From: Cacconaster sp045599325
Lineage (GTDB): Bacteria; Bacteroidota; Bacteroidia; Bacteroidales; UBA932
Length of the DNA stretch: 64,000 bases
Assembly (NCBI GenBank): GCA_045599325.1
Contig: JAZRVT010000030.1
Coordinates: 7,462-71,461, forward strand
Direction of reading: 5' to 3'
In this document: one piece after another, positions 33,015-42,003 of the stretch
Layout of the letters: every line of letters starts with the position of its first letter
How positions within the stretch are numbered: position 1 is the stretch's first letter
Position numbers and translations under genes: made by a program
The notes under the pieces: generated by a model
The model's input: only the letters and a program-made list of their open reading frames with translations
Told to the model about the DNA's origin: nothing
Database searches by the model: none

Positions 33015-35162
33015 CTATCTCACATAGAATCCCTTGAACCATCCGTACGGATCGGAGCGGTCGAGGTTGCGGACATAGACGAAATCCTTGAAGACATTCA
33101 CCTCGATGTTTTCGCTGAAGCATGCAGTGCGGATGCGGAACGAATCGAACTTGCCCATGAAAGTTGATTCGTTGAACCCGTCTAAATGATGGGTGATTGT
33201 GGTCTCGTAGTCCCAGAAGCCTTGGCCTTCTGCAATCTCTATCCCTCCGTAGAGGTTGACAGCATCCTCCGGGGAGAGATAGTAGCCGCCTTTGAAACCG
33301 CCCACCTCCTCGCGTGAAGGGCGGGCGAACCAGCCTCCCTTCCCGTTCGGGAAAGCGATTTTCCGGTCAAGGACAACATCATACATATCACCCCATCTTC
33401 CTCTGACAATCTGGTCACCGAGCAGCTGGCCTTCGATTGTGCCTGTGATATGGCCGTCAGGCTCGTATTCCTTGATTGTAATATATGTCTCGATGGTTCC
33501 GCGAGGGGTCTGGTGGTCGCACCAGGTGCCGAGCACCCTCACCGGCTTGCCGGAGCCGGTCCTGGTATAGGTCAGTTCGCCTGCGATGAGGCCGTCCTTG
33601 CGGCATTCGAGCAGCAGGCGTACAGGAATCTTCTTGCTGCCGCTGGTCAGCGCGCCTTCGACAGCAACGCGGCATCTCAGTTTGTCTCCCTCGGCATAGG
33701 TCAGGCGCTCGAAGTCGCGGCCGGCCGCCATCACCACATTGCGGGAAGGGTCAGTCTCGAGCTTCTTCAGCAGTGCGATGTTCGCCTCCTCCACCTCATT
33801 GAGGCCAAGGTCATCGTTGGATGAGTTAGCATATATCAGATACCACGGCTGGTCGAGGAAGTATGCCTTCAGCTCCGGGTTCGAGAAGGAGTAGCTGTGG
33901 CGTGCGAAGACTTCATTGCGCATCATCTTCAATGTCTGGCTGTCGAACGGCTCCAGGAACTCTTCGGTGAGAAGCCTCGAAGAGCAGAAAGGCCAGAGAC
34001 CGCTGTTTAAAGGGTCGTTGCCGTCAACCTTGATGAGCTGCAGAGGATAGTCGCCCACGAGATTGAGTCCGGCAGAAGTTATTTCAAAGCGGAAGGAGCG
34101 GCCGTCCGAGAGGTCGATCCAGTCGCCGTCAGCGGCACGCCTGGCAGTGCAGGTGAACTTGTCGCTGTAGTCATATCCAGTCTCCAGCGTGCCGTCGGAG
34201 AAAAAGCGGTATTTGCAGTCGATGTCCTGCGTGTCATTGACATAGACTCCCTGGATGCGGGCGAATGTCAGGGCGCTGAACTCATCCTGGTCAATATCGT
34301 TCTCAGTTTCCTGAGGATTGTTCCAGGCGAAGTTCTCAATGAACATCTTGTTGTCCTCGTCAGGCAGATACATCGACTCGTCGATGTCGCCGCCGTTATG
34401 CCCGTCAATGTAGGCCTTGGTATAGAATGACCTGACATCAGCCTTGCCGGTCTTGGCATAGATGCCGGCGAGAGTCGCTCCCAAACCGAAGACTCCGAAC
34501 TCCTGCTCTATCGTCCTGACTGTAATGAACTGTCTGTAGAAGGTCACCTCGTAGGAGAAGCCTTCGCCCCTCACTGTCAGAGGATTGGTCATCACAACCT
34601 CCCCGTCGGCCATTGCGAAGTTCGGCATACAGACGCTGAAGTCATATTTTGCCTTGTCCCTGTCGAAAGTGAAACCGGCACATCCTGTTGCGGGACGGTT
34701 CGGGTCTGTGGTCCTGTCCCAAGCATAGCTTGCGCCGAAATCCCCGGGGGCCGCCTCTATGAACTTGGAGTCAAAGCCGTCGAACCCCACTGGCCTGCAC
34801 TTGTCGAGTTTCAGGGCGAACTCCTTCTGACCGCCGCTCCAGGTGCCGGTGGCCTGACCGTTGCCGGAGACAGTGATGGAGATATCGCCGGACACCGTGC
34901 CGTCAGGCTGGAATTCGGAGAGATTGATGTTCAGAGGAGTGTCTTCGATCACCTCGCCCAGCAGCAGTATCGGCTTTCCGCTGCCTGTCTTGGTGTAAGT
35001 CAGTTCACCGGCGACATATCCGTTGCGGTTTATCTCGATGACCATCCTGACAGGGATGGTGTTCTTCATTGTGCCGTCCCAGGCATAGCGCATTATGACC
35101 TCCTGAGCAGAAGCTGAAAGTGAACACAGTGCAATAGCGATGAGGATAAAGGCTCTTTTCAT
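33015..35162 (-). CDS. Secreted YARHG-domain protein with an internal duplication
   Basis: A 715-residue protein with signal peptide (1-19, 'SASAQ'). A central YARHG domain at about 400-460 has 'MRNEVFARHSYSF' (the HG of the name is His-Ser here) and 'YFLDQPWY'. A beta-rich module of about 95 residues occurs twice, at about residues 20-115 and 490-590: 'IPVRMVIEINRNGYVAGELT' resembles 'IPVRLLLECRKDGLIAGELT', and both continue as a Thr-Gly-Ser-Gly-Lys-Pro stretch. YARHG domains are extracellular and of unknown function, often next to peptidase or lipoprotein genes. The gene appears monocistronic. The upstream minus strand has TACCTTTA (35193-35186), one mismatch from a -7 box. Confidence 0.8.
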   Translation of the reverse strand: MKRAFILIAIALCSLSASAQEVIMRYAWDGTMKNTIPVRMVIEINRNGYVAGELTYTKTGSGKPILLLGEVIEDTPLNINLSEFQPDGTVSGDISITVSGNGQATGTWSGGQKEFALKLDKCRPVGFDGFDSKFIEAAPGDFGASYAWDRTTDPNRPATGCAGFTFDRDKAKYDFSVCMPNFAMADGEVVMTNPLTVRGEGFSYEVTFYRQFITVRTIEQEFGVFGLGATLAGIYAKTGKADVRSFYTKAYIDGHNGGDIDESMYLPDEDNKMFIENFAWNNPQETENDIDQDEFSALTFARIQGVYVNDTQDIDCKYRFFSDGTLETGYDYSDKFTCTARRAADGDWIDLSDGRSFRFEITSAGLNLVGDYPLQLIKVDGNDPLNSGLWPFCSSRLLTEEFLEPFDSQTLKMMRNEVFARHSYSFSNPELKAYFLDQPWYLIYANSSNDDLGLNEVEEANIALLKKLETDPSRNVVMAAGRDFERLTYAEGDKLRCRVAVEGALTSGSKKIPVRLLLECRKDGLIAGELTYTRTGSGKPVRVLGTWCDHQTPRGTIETYITIKEYEPDGHITGTIEGQLLGDQIVRGRWGDMYDVVLDRKIAFPNGKGGWFARPSREEVGGFKGGYYLSPEDAVNLYGGIEIAEGQGFWDYETTITHHLDGFNESTFMGKFDSFRIRTACFSENIEVNVFKDFVYVRNLDRSDPYGWFKGFYVR

Positions 35163-35205
35163 TTCACAAGGTTTTAATTGGAGTCTAAAGGTACGAAAAT
35201 AAATG

Positions 35206-35236
35206 AAAAAGCGGGCTGTCTTTGCGACAACCCGCT
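35206..35236 (-). terminator. Terminator of the spc-alpha ribosomal operon
   Basis: Minus strand stem AGCGGGTTGTC (35236-35226) pairs with GACAGCCCGCT (35220-35210) with one mismatch, then a T run (35210-35206). It lies 24 bases after the rplQ stop. Confidence 0.8.
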
Positions 35237-35259
35237 CTTGCTTTCCGGTAAGGGAACGG

Positions 35260-35838
35260 CTAGTTTCCAGTCTTGCGAGGAGCCTGGACCTTCTTTGCAG
35301 GAGCAGCCTTGGTGCTGACCTTGCCAGCAGCCTTAGGAGCAGCCTTAGGAGCCTTCTTTGCAGAAGCCTTCTCGCCCTCTGCAGCAGGAGTCTCAGCGCC
35401 CTCTGCAGCAGCCTTCTTGGTGCTGCGGCGGGTTGAACTCTTCTTAGCGGCAGCCTTGCCCTTTACCTCAACCTCAGACTCGTTGAAATCAACGAGCTGC
35501 ATGATTGCCATTTCAGCTGCATCACCGATACGGAAACCGTTCTTCACGATACGGGTGTATCCGCCCGGACGGTCAGCAACCTTCGGAGCGACTGTTCTGA
35601 AGAGCTCGCTGACAGCTTCTTTCTGTTTGAGGTAGCTGAAAACGACACGACGTGAGTGTGTGGTGTCTTCCTTTGACTTGGTGATGAGCGGTTCTACATA
35701 CATTCTCAGAGCCTTAGCCTTTGCGAGAGTGGTCTCGATCTGCTTGTTGAGAATGAGAGAAGATGCCATATTGGCCAGCATAGCCTTGCGGTGGCCGCTC
35801 TTACGTCCAAGGTGGTTTACTGATTTATTGTGCCTCAT
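35260..35838 (-). CDS. rplQ: Ribosomal protein L17 with long Lys/Ala tail
   Basis: Large-subunit protein near the exit tunnel. Residues 1 to about 125 form the standard L17 domain ('MRHNKSVNHLGRKSGHRKAM'). The remaining 65 residues are a low-complexity Ala/Lys/Pro tail with repeated AAPKAA-like and TKAAP-like units, which makes the protein 192 residues against about 127 in E. coli. Tails of this kind are seen in other Bacteroidota and are probably disordered rRNA-binding extensions. Last gene of the operon; overlaps rpoA by 14 bases. Confidence 0.95.
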   Translation of the reverse strand: MRHNKSVNHLGRKSGHRKAMLANMASSLILNKQIETTLAKAKALRMYVEPLITKSKEDTTHSRRVVFSYLKQKEAVSELFRTVAPKVADRPGGYTRIVKNGFRIGDAAEMAIMQLVDFNESEVEVKGKAAAKKSSTRRSTKKAAAEGAETPAAEGEKASAKKAPKAAPKAAGKVSTKAAPAKKVQAPRKTGN

Positions 35839-36844
35839 TTTCTTCTTTCTTTGGTTTTGGTTCGATATTATACTTGGTGACGTCCATGCCGAAAGTCAGT
35901 TTGAGTCTTTCCACAAGGCTGTCGATCTCGCTGAGAGACTTCTTTCCGAAGTTTCTGAACTTCATGAGCTCGTTCCTCTGGTGTGAAACCAGGTCGGCGA
36001 AGGTCTCGATGTCGGCGGCCTTCAGGCAGTTGAGAGCTCTGACTGAGAGTTCCATGTCTGAAAGCTTGGTGAGCAGCAGGTGACGCATGCGGAGTGACTC
36101 TTCGTCAAGCTCCTTGCTTTCCACTGCAACCGGGGTCTCGAGGGTGATCTTCTCGTCTGAGAACAGCATGAAGTGGTGGATCAGAATCTTGGCAGCCTCC
36201 TTGAGAGCCTCCTTCGGAGCGATTGATCCGTCGGTGGTGATTTCAAGGTTGAGCTTGTCATAGTCTGTCTTCTGCTCGACACGCCAAGGCTCGATGGTGT
36301 ACTTCACGTTCTTGATAGGGGTGAAGATAGAGTCGATAGCGATGGTGTCGACAGGAGCTGCCTCAATGATGTTTTCAGTTGATGGAACATAGCCTCTGCC
36401 CTTGCCGATCCTCAGTTCCATACGGATCTTCACGCTCGGCTCCATAGAGCAGATGTGGAGTTCAGGATTGAGGACCTTGAAGTTTGAAAGACTCTTTGAG
36501 ATGTCTTCAGCTGTGAATTCTTGCTTGCCACTAACAGTGAAGCTCACTACCTCGCCATCTACATCAGGGACCATTCTCTTGAAGCGTACCTGCTTCAGGT
36601 TGAGGATGATGTCGACAACGCTCTCAATGACGCCCGGGATGGTGTCGAACTCGTGGGAGACACCGTCGATGCGGATTGAGGTGATAGCAAAGCCTTCCAA
36701 TGACGATAACAGAATGCGACGCAGTGCGTTACCTATGGTGATACCGTATCCCGGCTCCAGAGGGCGGAATTCGAAACGGCCGAAGGTATCGGTTGAGTCG
36801 AGCATTATGACCTTGTCAGGTTTTTGAAATGCTAAGATTGCCAT
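35825..36844 (-). CDS. rpoA: RNA polymerase alpha subunit
   Basis: 339 residues. The N-terminal assembly domain has 'GYGITIGNALRRILLSSLEG' (about residues 34-53). A flexible linker is followed by the C-terminal domain with 'DMELSVRALNCLKAADIETF', which contacts UP elements and activators. The Lys-rich end matches the family. It lies between rpsD and rplQ as in most bacteria. Confidence 0.97.
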   Translation of the reverse strand: MAILAFQKPDKVIMLDSTDTFGRFEFRPLEPGYGITIGNALRRILLSSLEGFAITSIRIDGVSHEFDTIPGVIESVVDIILNLKQVRFKRMVPDVDGEVVSFTVSGKQEFTAEDISKSLSNFKVLNPELHICSMEPSVKIRMELRIGKGRGYVPSTENIIEAAPVDTIAIDSIFTPIKNVKYTIEPWRVEQKTDYDKLNLEITTDGSIAPKEALKEAAKILIHHFMLFSDEKITLETPVAVESKELDEESLRMRHLLLTKLSDMELSVRALNCLKAADIETFADLVSHQRNELMKFRNFGKKSLSEIDSLVERLKLTFGMDVTKYNIEPKPKKEENEAQ

Positions 36845-36882
36845 TATTAATAAGTTTTATTAGTGTTTGAAGCAAGTCAATT

Positions 36883-37485
36883 CTACTTAGAGTACAATTC
36901 GACGATAAGCTGTTCGTTGATCGGTTCAGGAATTTCACTTCTTTCAGGGAGGTTGGTGTACTTGCCTGCACACTTTGCAGAATCCCACTCGAGCCAAGAA
37001 TACTTGACTGCGCTCTTGAGGCTCTCCTGAATTACTTCAAGGCTCTTGGAACGCTCGCGGACACCGACGATTTCGCCCGGTTTCACGATAGTTGAAGGGA
37101 TGTTGCAGACCTCACCGTTGCGGGTGATGTGGCAATGGGTTACCAGCTGGCGTGCGGCTGCCCTTGTAGGAGCGATGCCAAGGCGGTAAACGAGATTGTC
37201 AAGGCGGCTTTCGAGGAGCAGGAGAAGGTTCTCACCTGTACGGCCTTTCATTCTGTTGGCCTTTGCGTAGGTGTTGCGGAACTGGCGCTCGAGAACACCG
37301 TAGGTGTATTTGACTTTCTGCTTCTCAGCGAGCTGAGTGCCGTACTCGGAAGTTTTCTTGCGCTTCTTGGCTGCACCGTGCTGTCCCGGAGGATAGTTCT
37401 TCTTCTCAAAATATTTGTCAGGACCGTAGATCGGCTCACCGAACTTACGTGCTATCTTTGTTTTAGGACCTGTATATCTTGCCAT
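36883..37485 (-). CDS. rpsD: Ribosomal protein S4
   Basis: Small-subunit primary assembly protein, 200 residues. 'MARYTGPKTKIARKFGEPIY' starts the domain, and an S4 RNA-binding domain lies at about 90-150 ('RLDNLVYRLGIAPTRAAARQ'). There are no zinc Cys in the N-terminal part (C- type). S4 often represses the alpha operon by binding mRNA; no such structure was identified here. It is 38 bases before rpoA, the widest gap in the alpha part. Confidence 0.96.
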   Translation of the reverse strand: MARYTGPKTKIARKFGEPIYGPDKYFEKKNYPPGQHGAAKKRKKTSEYGTQLAEKQKVKYTYGVLERQFRNTYAKANRMKGRTGENLLLLLESRLDNLVYRLGIAPTRAAARQLVTHCHITRNGEVCNIPSTIVKPGEIVGVRERSKSLEVIQESLKSAVKYSWLEWDSAKCAGKYTNLPERSEIPEPINEQLIVELYSK

Positions 37486-37504
37486 AATCTAGTGCTTTAA
37501 AAAG

Positions 37505-37894
37505 TTATACTCTACGGCGGCCCTTAGGACGGCAGCCATTGTGAGGAAGCGGAGTCACGTCAATGATTTCGGTAACTTCGATACCGGCAGTATGGAGTGT
37601 GCGGATTGCAGATTCACGACCTGCGCCCGGACCCTTGACATAAGCTTTGATCTTGCGCAGACCAAGGTCGTAAGCGACCTTCGCGCAATCTGCAGCAGCA
37701 ACCTGAGCAGCGTACGGAGTGTTCTTCTTTGAACCCCTGAAGCCCATCTTACCTGCAGAAGACCAGTTGATTACCTGACCTACACTGTTGGTCAGAGTGA
37801 CGATGACATTGTTGAAAGTAGACGAAATATGGGCCTGACCATAAGCGTCGACTTTGACAACTCTCTTTTTGCTTGTTGTGGTTTTCTTTGCCAT
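37505..37894 (-). CDS. rpsK: Ribosomal protein S11
   Basis: Small-subunit platform protein, 129 residues, ending in the conserved 'DVTPLPHNGCRPKGRRRV'. The N-terminus is Lys/Thr-rich. Gap to rpsM is 10 bases and to rpsD 19 bases. Confidence 0.97.
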   Translation of the reverse strand: MAKKTTTSKKRVVKVDAYGQAHISSTFNNVIVTLTNSVGQVINWSSAGKMGFRGSKKNTPYAAQVAAADCAKVAYDLGLRKIKAYVKGPGAGRESAIRTLHTAGIEVTEIIDVTPLPHNGCRPKGRRRV

Positions 37895-37904
37895 AATCTA
37901 ACCC

Positions 37905-38282
37905 TTATTTAGTAGCTTTCTTCTTGTTAGCGACGGTCTTCTTGCGTCCCTTGCGGGTACGTGCGTTGTTCTTGGTGCTCTGACCGCGGACAGGGAGACC
38001 GAGACGGTGACGGATACCACGGTAGCAACCGATATCCATCAGTCGTTTGATGTTCATTTGAACAGATGAACGGAGTTCACCTTCAATCTTGAATTCGTTA
38101 GCAATCTTACCACGGATTGCTGCAATCTGATCGTCGTTCCAATCCTTGACTTTGATGTCTGGGTTGATGTCGAGATCAGCGAGGATCTTCTTCGCAGAAC
38201 TGCGACCGATACCGTAGATGTAGGTGAGACCTATCTCTCCACGTTTGTTGTTTGGTAAATCAACTCCGGCTATACGTGCCAT
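37905..38282 (-). CDS. rpsM: Ribosomal protein S13
   Basis: Head protein of the small subunit, 125 residues. It has 'MARIAGVDLPNNKRGEIGLT' at the start, 'HRLGLPVRGQSTKNNARTRK' near the end and a basic C-terminus. Family length is normal. It is the first gene after rpmJ, across a 38-base AT-rich gap. Confidence 0.97.
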   Translation of the reverse strand: MARIAGVDLPNNKRGEIGLTYIYGIGRSSAKKILADLDINPDIKVKDWNDDQIAAIRGKIANEFKIEGELRSSVQMNIKRLMDIGCYRGIRHRLGLPVRGQSTKNNARTRKGRKKTVANKKKATK

Positions 38283-38320
38283 AATCTATTTTTTACTTTA
38301 TTGTTATACAAATTAAAAAA

Positions 38321-38437
38321 TTATCCCTGGCGCATCTTGAATTTCGGATTCTTCTTGCAAATAACATACAAGCGGCCTTTGCGCTTTACGATTTTACAAT
38401 CCTCACTACGCTTCTTAATGGATGTTTTAACTTTCAT
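38321..38437 (-). CDS. rpmJ: Ribosomal protein L36
   Basis: A 38-residue protein, start 'MKVKTSIKKRSEDCKIVKRK'. It is too short for usual ORF length cut-offs but unmistakable by position between infA and rpsM. Of the zinc ligands C11, C14, C27 and H32 of classic L36, only C14 and C27 remain (position 11 is Ser and the His is lost), so it is the zinc-free form with one inserted Lys, as is usual in Bacteroidota. Confidence 0.95.
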   Translation of the reverse strand: MKVKTSIKKRSEDCKIVKRKGRLYVICKKNPKFKMRQG

Positions 38438-38448
38438 TTGTGTAAGTT

Positions 38449-38670
38449 TTACTGTTTGTATCTGAAAGAAATTCGTCCCCTGGTCAGATCATACGGGCTC
38501 ATTTCGACCCTCACTCTGTCTCCAGGAAGGATTTTGATATAATGCAGACGCATCTTGCCCGAAGTGTGGGCCAGTATCACGTGGCCGTTGTCCAGCTCGA
38601 CTCTGAACATCGTGTTGGGCAGGGCTTCGATGATTGTCCCTTCTTTTTCAATTGCTGACTGTTTTGGCAT
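38449..38670 (-). CDS. infA: Translation initiation factor IF-1
   Basis: A 73-residue OB-fold protein that occupies the ribosomal A site during initiation. 'MPKQSAIEKEGTIIEALPNT' begins it and 'PYDLTRGRISFRYK' ends it, all family-typical. It lies 8 bases after map and 11 bases before rpmJ. Confidence 0.97.
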   Translation of the reverse strand: MPKQSAIEKEGTIIEALPNTMFRVELDNGHVILAHTSGKMRLHYIKILPGDRVRVEMSPYDLTRGRISFRYKQ

Positions 38671-38678
38671 ATCTACAA

Positions 38679-39461
38679 TTATTGGTTTTCTGACCGGTTG
38701 ATCTTTTCAATAAACTCAAAGGTTGACAGGACCTCGGGAGCGCCCTTGCGGACTGCGACAGTAAGCTCGAAGTGAGCTGACTTCTTGCCGTCCACGGTGC
38801 GTACACCCCAGCCGTTGTCATCCAGATAGACCTCACGGCGACCGGCATTGATCATAGGTTCGATACAGATCACCATCCCTTCACGAAGTCTGACCCCGTG
38901 GCCTTTGCGGCCGTAGTTCGGAACCTCAGGGCTTTCGTGCATGTCGCGGCCGAGGCCGTGACCCACCATCTCCCTGACGACCGAGAACCCGCGGGTCTCG
39001 CAATATGACTGGACAGCTTCTCCGATATCGCCTATTCTCGCTCCGGCTACAGCTTGAGCAATGCCTTCGTAGAGCGAAGCCTTTGTGGCGTCCAGCAACG
39101 CCTGAGTCTCCGCTGACACCTTCCCGACAGGGAAAGTGTAGGCTGAGTCGCCGTAGAAGCCCCTGTAAACCGTGCCGCAGTCAACTGAGACTATGTCACC
39201 CTCCTTCAGCCTGTAGTCTGAAGGGAAACCGTGGACAACAGTGTCATTGACTGACGTGCACAGGGTTGCAGGAAATCCTTCATAACCGAGGAAACCGGGA
39301 ACAGCTCCCATACTCCTGATGAACTTCTCAGCGATCACATCGAGCTCCTTGGTAGTGATACCCGGTTCGACGTGACGGCCGACTTCAGCAAGAGTCTTCG
39401 ACACCATCAGGGCGTTCTCCCTGAGGATCGAGATTTCTTCTTCGGTTTTGAGTCTTATCAT
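38679..39461 (-). CDS. map: Methionine aminopeptidase type I
   Basis: Removes the N-terminal Met from nascent proteins. It has 260 residues. Metal ligands: Asp in 'SVDCGTVYRGFYGDSAYTF' (two Asp), His in 'VGHGLGRDMHESP', Glu in 'CIEPMINAG' and Glu near the C-terminus; substrate His in 'TVVHGFPSD'. It sits between secY and infA; adk, which often occupies this position in other phyla, is absent. Confidence 0.96.
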   Translation of the reverse strand: MIRLKTEEEISILRENALMVSKTLAEVGRHVEPGITTKELDVIAEKFIRSMGAVPGFLGYEGFPATLCTSVNDTVVHGFPSDYRLKEGDIVSVDCGTVYRGFYGDSAYTFPVGKVSAETQALLDATKASLYEGIAQAVAGARIGDIGEAVQSYCETRGFSVVREMVGHGLGRDMHESPEVPNYGRKGHGVRLREGMVICIEPMINAGRREVYLDDNGWGVRTVDGKKSAHFELTVAVRKGAPEVLSTFEFIEKINRSENQ

Positions 39462-39479
39462 CCTTAGAACTTATTTTTA

Positions 39480-40805
39480 TTACATACCCGAACGGCTCTT
39501 GAGACGTCCAGTCTTCATCAAGCCGTCGTAGTGACGCATAAGCAAATGGCTCTCAATCTGCTGGAGAGTATCCAGAACAACGCCCACGAGGATCAGCAGT
39601 GAAGTACCGCCGTAGAACGGAGCGAACTGGTTGTTGACACCGAGCATCCTTGCAAATGCAGGGAGGATTGCCACGAATGCCAGCAGGATAGAACCAGGCA
39701 GAGTGATGCGAGACATAATGGTGTCGATATATTCGGCAGTCTTCTTGCCAGGCTTGCAGCCAGGGATGAAACCGCCGTTTTTCTTCATTTCTTCTGCCAT
39801 ATTGGTCGGGTTCACAGTAATAGCGGTGTAGAAATACGTGAAGAGGATGACCATTACAGCATAAACGAAGTTATACCAGAAACCGTTTGTATTGCCCATT
39901 ACAGCTGCAAGACCCTTGGTGGAGTCGAATCTCTGGAAAATGAGCGGGAAGAGCATCAGCGCCTGAGCGAAGATGATAGGCATAACGCCTGCCGCATTGA
40001 TTTTCAGAGGGATGTACTGGCGGACACCGCCGTACTGCTTGTTGCCCACGATACGTTTTGCATACTGTACAGGGATTTTTCTTACAGCCTGTACCAAAGC
40101 GATTGTGCCGACGAATACGAAGAAGAGAATGATGAACTCAACGATGAGCATAAGGACACCGCCGGTAGTTGCATTGAACTTTTCAACAAGTTCGAGGCGC
40201 AGCGCCAAAGGGAGACGTGCAATGATGCCCACCATAATGATCAGGGAAATACCATTACCAATGCCGCGGTCTGTAATTCTTTCACCTAACCACATGACGA
40301 ACATAGTACCGCCAATCAGGATCAGAGTCGCGAAAGCGCCATACCATCCGCCGCTCATTGAGCTCACGAAAGCCTCCGGAGGGAGGGTTGAGTGAAGACT
40401 TGCGACGTATGCGGGGCCCTGGATCGCGAGGATCAGGATTGTGAGGTAGCGGGTGTACTGATTCATCTTGCGGCGGCCGCTCTCACCCTCGCGCTGGAGG
40501 CGCTGGAATGAAGGCAGGAAGACGCCGAGAAGCTGAATCACGATGGATGCGGAGATGTACGGCATAACACCCAGCGCGAAGATGGATGCGTTGCCGAACG
40601 CTCCGCCCGAGAACATATTCAGCAGGCCGACGAGACCTTCGGAGGTCTTCTGCTGCAGTGCTGCGATCTGAGATGCGTCAATGCCCGGAAGCACGATGTA
40701 GCTGCCGAGACGGTAGATGACGATAAGACCGAAGGTGTAGAGAAGTCTCTTGCGGAGATCCTCGATCTTGAATATGTTGGCGATAGTCTGGAAGAATCTT
40801 TTCAT
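39480..40805 (-). CDS. secY: Protein translocase subunit SecY
   Basis: Channel of the Sec translocon, 441 residues, ten membrane helices. It has 'GGAFGNASIFALGVMPYISA' (plug/helix 2 region) and 'NNQFAPFYGGTSLLILVGV' near helix 9-10. The N-terminal amphipathic start 'MKRFFQTIANIFKIEDLRKR' is standard. It follows rplO by 9 bases. Confidence 0.97.
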   Translation of the reverse strand: MKRFFQTIANIFKIEDLRKRLLYTFGLIVIYRLGSYIVLPGIDASQIAALQQKTSEGLVGLLNMFSGGAFGNASIFALGVMPYISASIVIQLLGVFLPSFQRLQREGESGRRKMNQYTRYLTILILAIQGPAYVASLHSTLPPEAFVSSMSGGWYGAFATLILIGGTMFVMWLGERITDRGIGNGISLIIMVGIIARLPLALRLELVEKFNATTGGVLMLIVEFIILFFVFVGTIALVQAVRKIPVQYAKRIVGNKQYGGVRQYIPLKINAAGVMPIIFAQALMLFPLIFQRFDSTKGLAAVMGNTNGFWYNFVYAVMVILFTYFYTAITVNPTNMAEEMKKNGGFIPGCKPGKKTAEYIDTIMSRITLPGSILLAFVAILPAFARMLGVNNQFAPFYGGTSLLILVGVVLDTLQQIESHLLMRHYDGLMKTGRLKSRSGM

Positions 40806-40814
40806 AAGGCGATG

Positions 40815-41261
40815 TTAGAGTTTGGTTACTGTTCCGCCTTTCTCCTCGATCTTCTTGACTGCTGCAGCTGAGAATGCGTCAGCTGTCACGTCAATCTTTG
40901 CTGTGAGTTCGCCGTTTCCGAGGATCTTGATCAGATCGTTCTTGGAAGCGTAACCTGCGCTGCGGATGATGTCGACGTCGATTGCGCTGACATTGTACTG
41001 CTCGCTGATGGTCTGGAGAACTGAAAGATTGACTGCTTTGTATTCTACTCTTGTAGGGTTTTTGAATCCGAATTTAGGGAGACGGCGCTGGATAGGCATC
41101 TGACCTCCTTCAAATCCGATTTTCTTGGAATAGCCTGAGCGCTGCTTTGCACCGTTGTTACCACGGCAAGCGGTTTTTCCGTGTCCTGAACCAGGGCCGC
41201 GGCCGACGCGCTTCTCTTTTCCGACTGAACCTTCAGCAGGTGTAAGGTTGTTAAGTGACAT
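40815..41261 (-). CDS. rplO: Ribosomal protein L15
   Basis: Large-subunit protein, 148 residues, with the Gly/Arg-rich N-terminal extension 'VGRGPGSGHGKTACRGNNGA'. A Shine-Dalgarno-like AGGAGGA lies about 7 bases upstream of the ATG, one of several clear ribosome-binding sites in this operon. Confidence 0.96.
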   Translation of the reverse strand: MSLNNLTPAEGSVGKEKRVGRGPGSGHGKTACRGNNGAKQRSGYSKKIGFEGGQMPIQRRLPKFGFKNPTRVEYKAVNLSVLQTISEQYNVSAIDVDIIRSAGYASKNDLIKILGNGELTAKIDVTADAFSAAAVKKIEEKGGTVTKL

Positions 41262-41275
41262 ATCCTGTTCCTCCT

Positions 41276-41467
41276 TTAGTTTTCTGATTTGACTTCTTCA
41301 ACTGTAACGAGGTGGAGAACTCTCTCGATCATACCTTTGGTGACCGGAGTGACCTCAACTTCGACGGTCTGGTGCATTCTGTGAATGCCGAGTGAGCGAA
41401 GGTTAGCCTTCTGACGCTCTGTTGAGCCGCTTACGCTCTTGATCTGGGTCAATTTAACTTTTGCCAT
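41276..41467 (-). CDS. rpmD: Ribosomal protein L30
   Basis: A 63-residue protein with 'LTQIKSVSGSTERQKANLRS' and 'LGIHRMHQTVEVE', the short bacterial L30 fold. A strong GGAGGAG lies upstream of the ATG. It lies between rpsE and rplO. Confidence 0.95.
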   Translation of the reverse strand: MAKVKLTQIKSVSGSTERQKANLRSLGIHRMHQTVEVEVTPVTKGMIERVLHLVTVEEVKSEN

Positions 41468-41479
41468 AATTCTCTCCTC

Positions 41480-41998
41480 CTAACCGTTGAATACTCTTTC
41501 CATAGGAATGCCACGAAGACCTGCGACTGTGTAGGCGTCACGCATCTCTGTGAGAGCTGCGACAGTTGCCTTCACGAGGTTGTGAGGGTTCGAGCTGCCC
41601 TTTGACTTAGCAAGGATGTCGCTGATGCCGACTGACTCGAAGACTGCACGCATTGCACCACCTGCCTTCACTCCTGTACCAGGGGCTGCAGGTTTCATGA
41701 ATACGCGGGCGCCGCCGAACTTGGCTGACTGCTCGTGAGGGATAGTCTTCTTGCTCAGCGGAACCCTGACGAGGTTCTTCTTTGCATCCTCAATACCCTT
41801 TGAAATAGCTGTGGTGACTTCGTTTGCCTTACCAAGGCCATAGCCGACGACACCATTCTCATCGCCTACCACTACGATAGCGGCAAAGCTGAAGTGGCGA
41901 CCACCTTTGGTGACTTTGGTCACTCTCTGAACGGCTACAAGCCTGTCCTTGAGTTCAAGATCAGTAGTCTTGACTTTCTTTACGTTGATATCTGCCAT
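41480..41998 (-). CDS. rpsE: Ribosomal protein S5
   Basis: 172 residues. The N-terminal double-stranded RNA-binding-like domain has 'RVTKVTKGGRHFSFAAIVVV' and the C-terminal domain has 'GTGVKAGGAMRAVFESVGI'. S5 acts in decoding fidelity. It is 5 bases after rplR. Confidence 0.97.
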   Translation of the reverse strand: MADINVKKVKTTDLELKDRLVAVQRVTKVTKGGRHFSFAAIVVVGDENGVVGYGLGKANEVTTAISKGIEDAKKNLVRVPLSKKTIPHEQSAKFGGARVFMKPAAPGTGVKAGGAMRAVFESVGISDILAKSKGSSNPHNLVKATVAALTEMRDAYTVAGLRGIPMERVFNG

Positions 41999-42003
41999 AG
42001 CTC

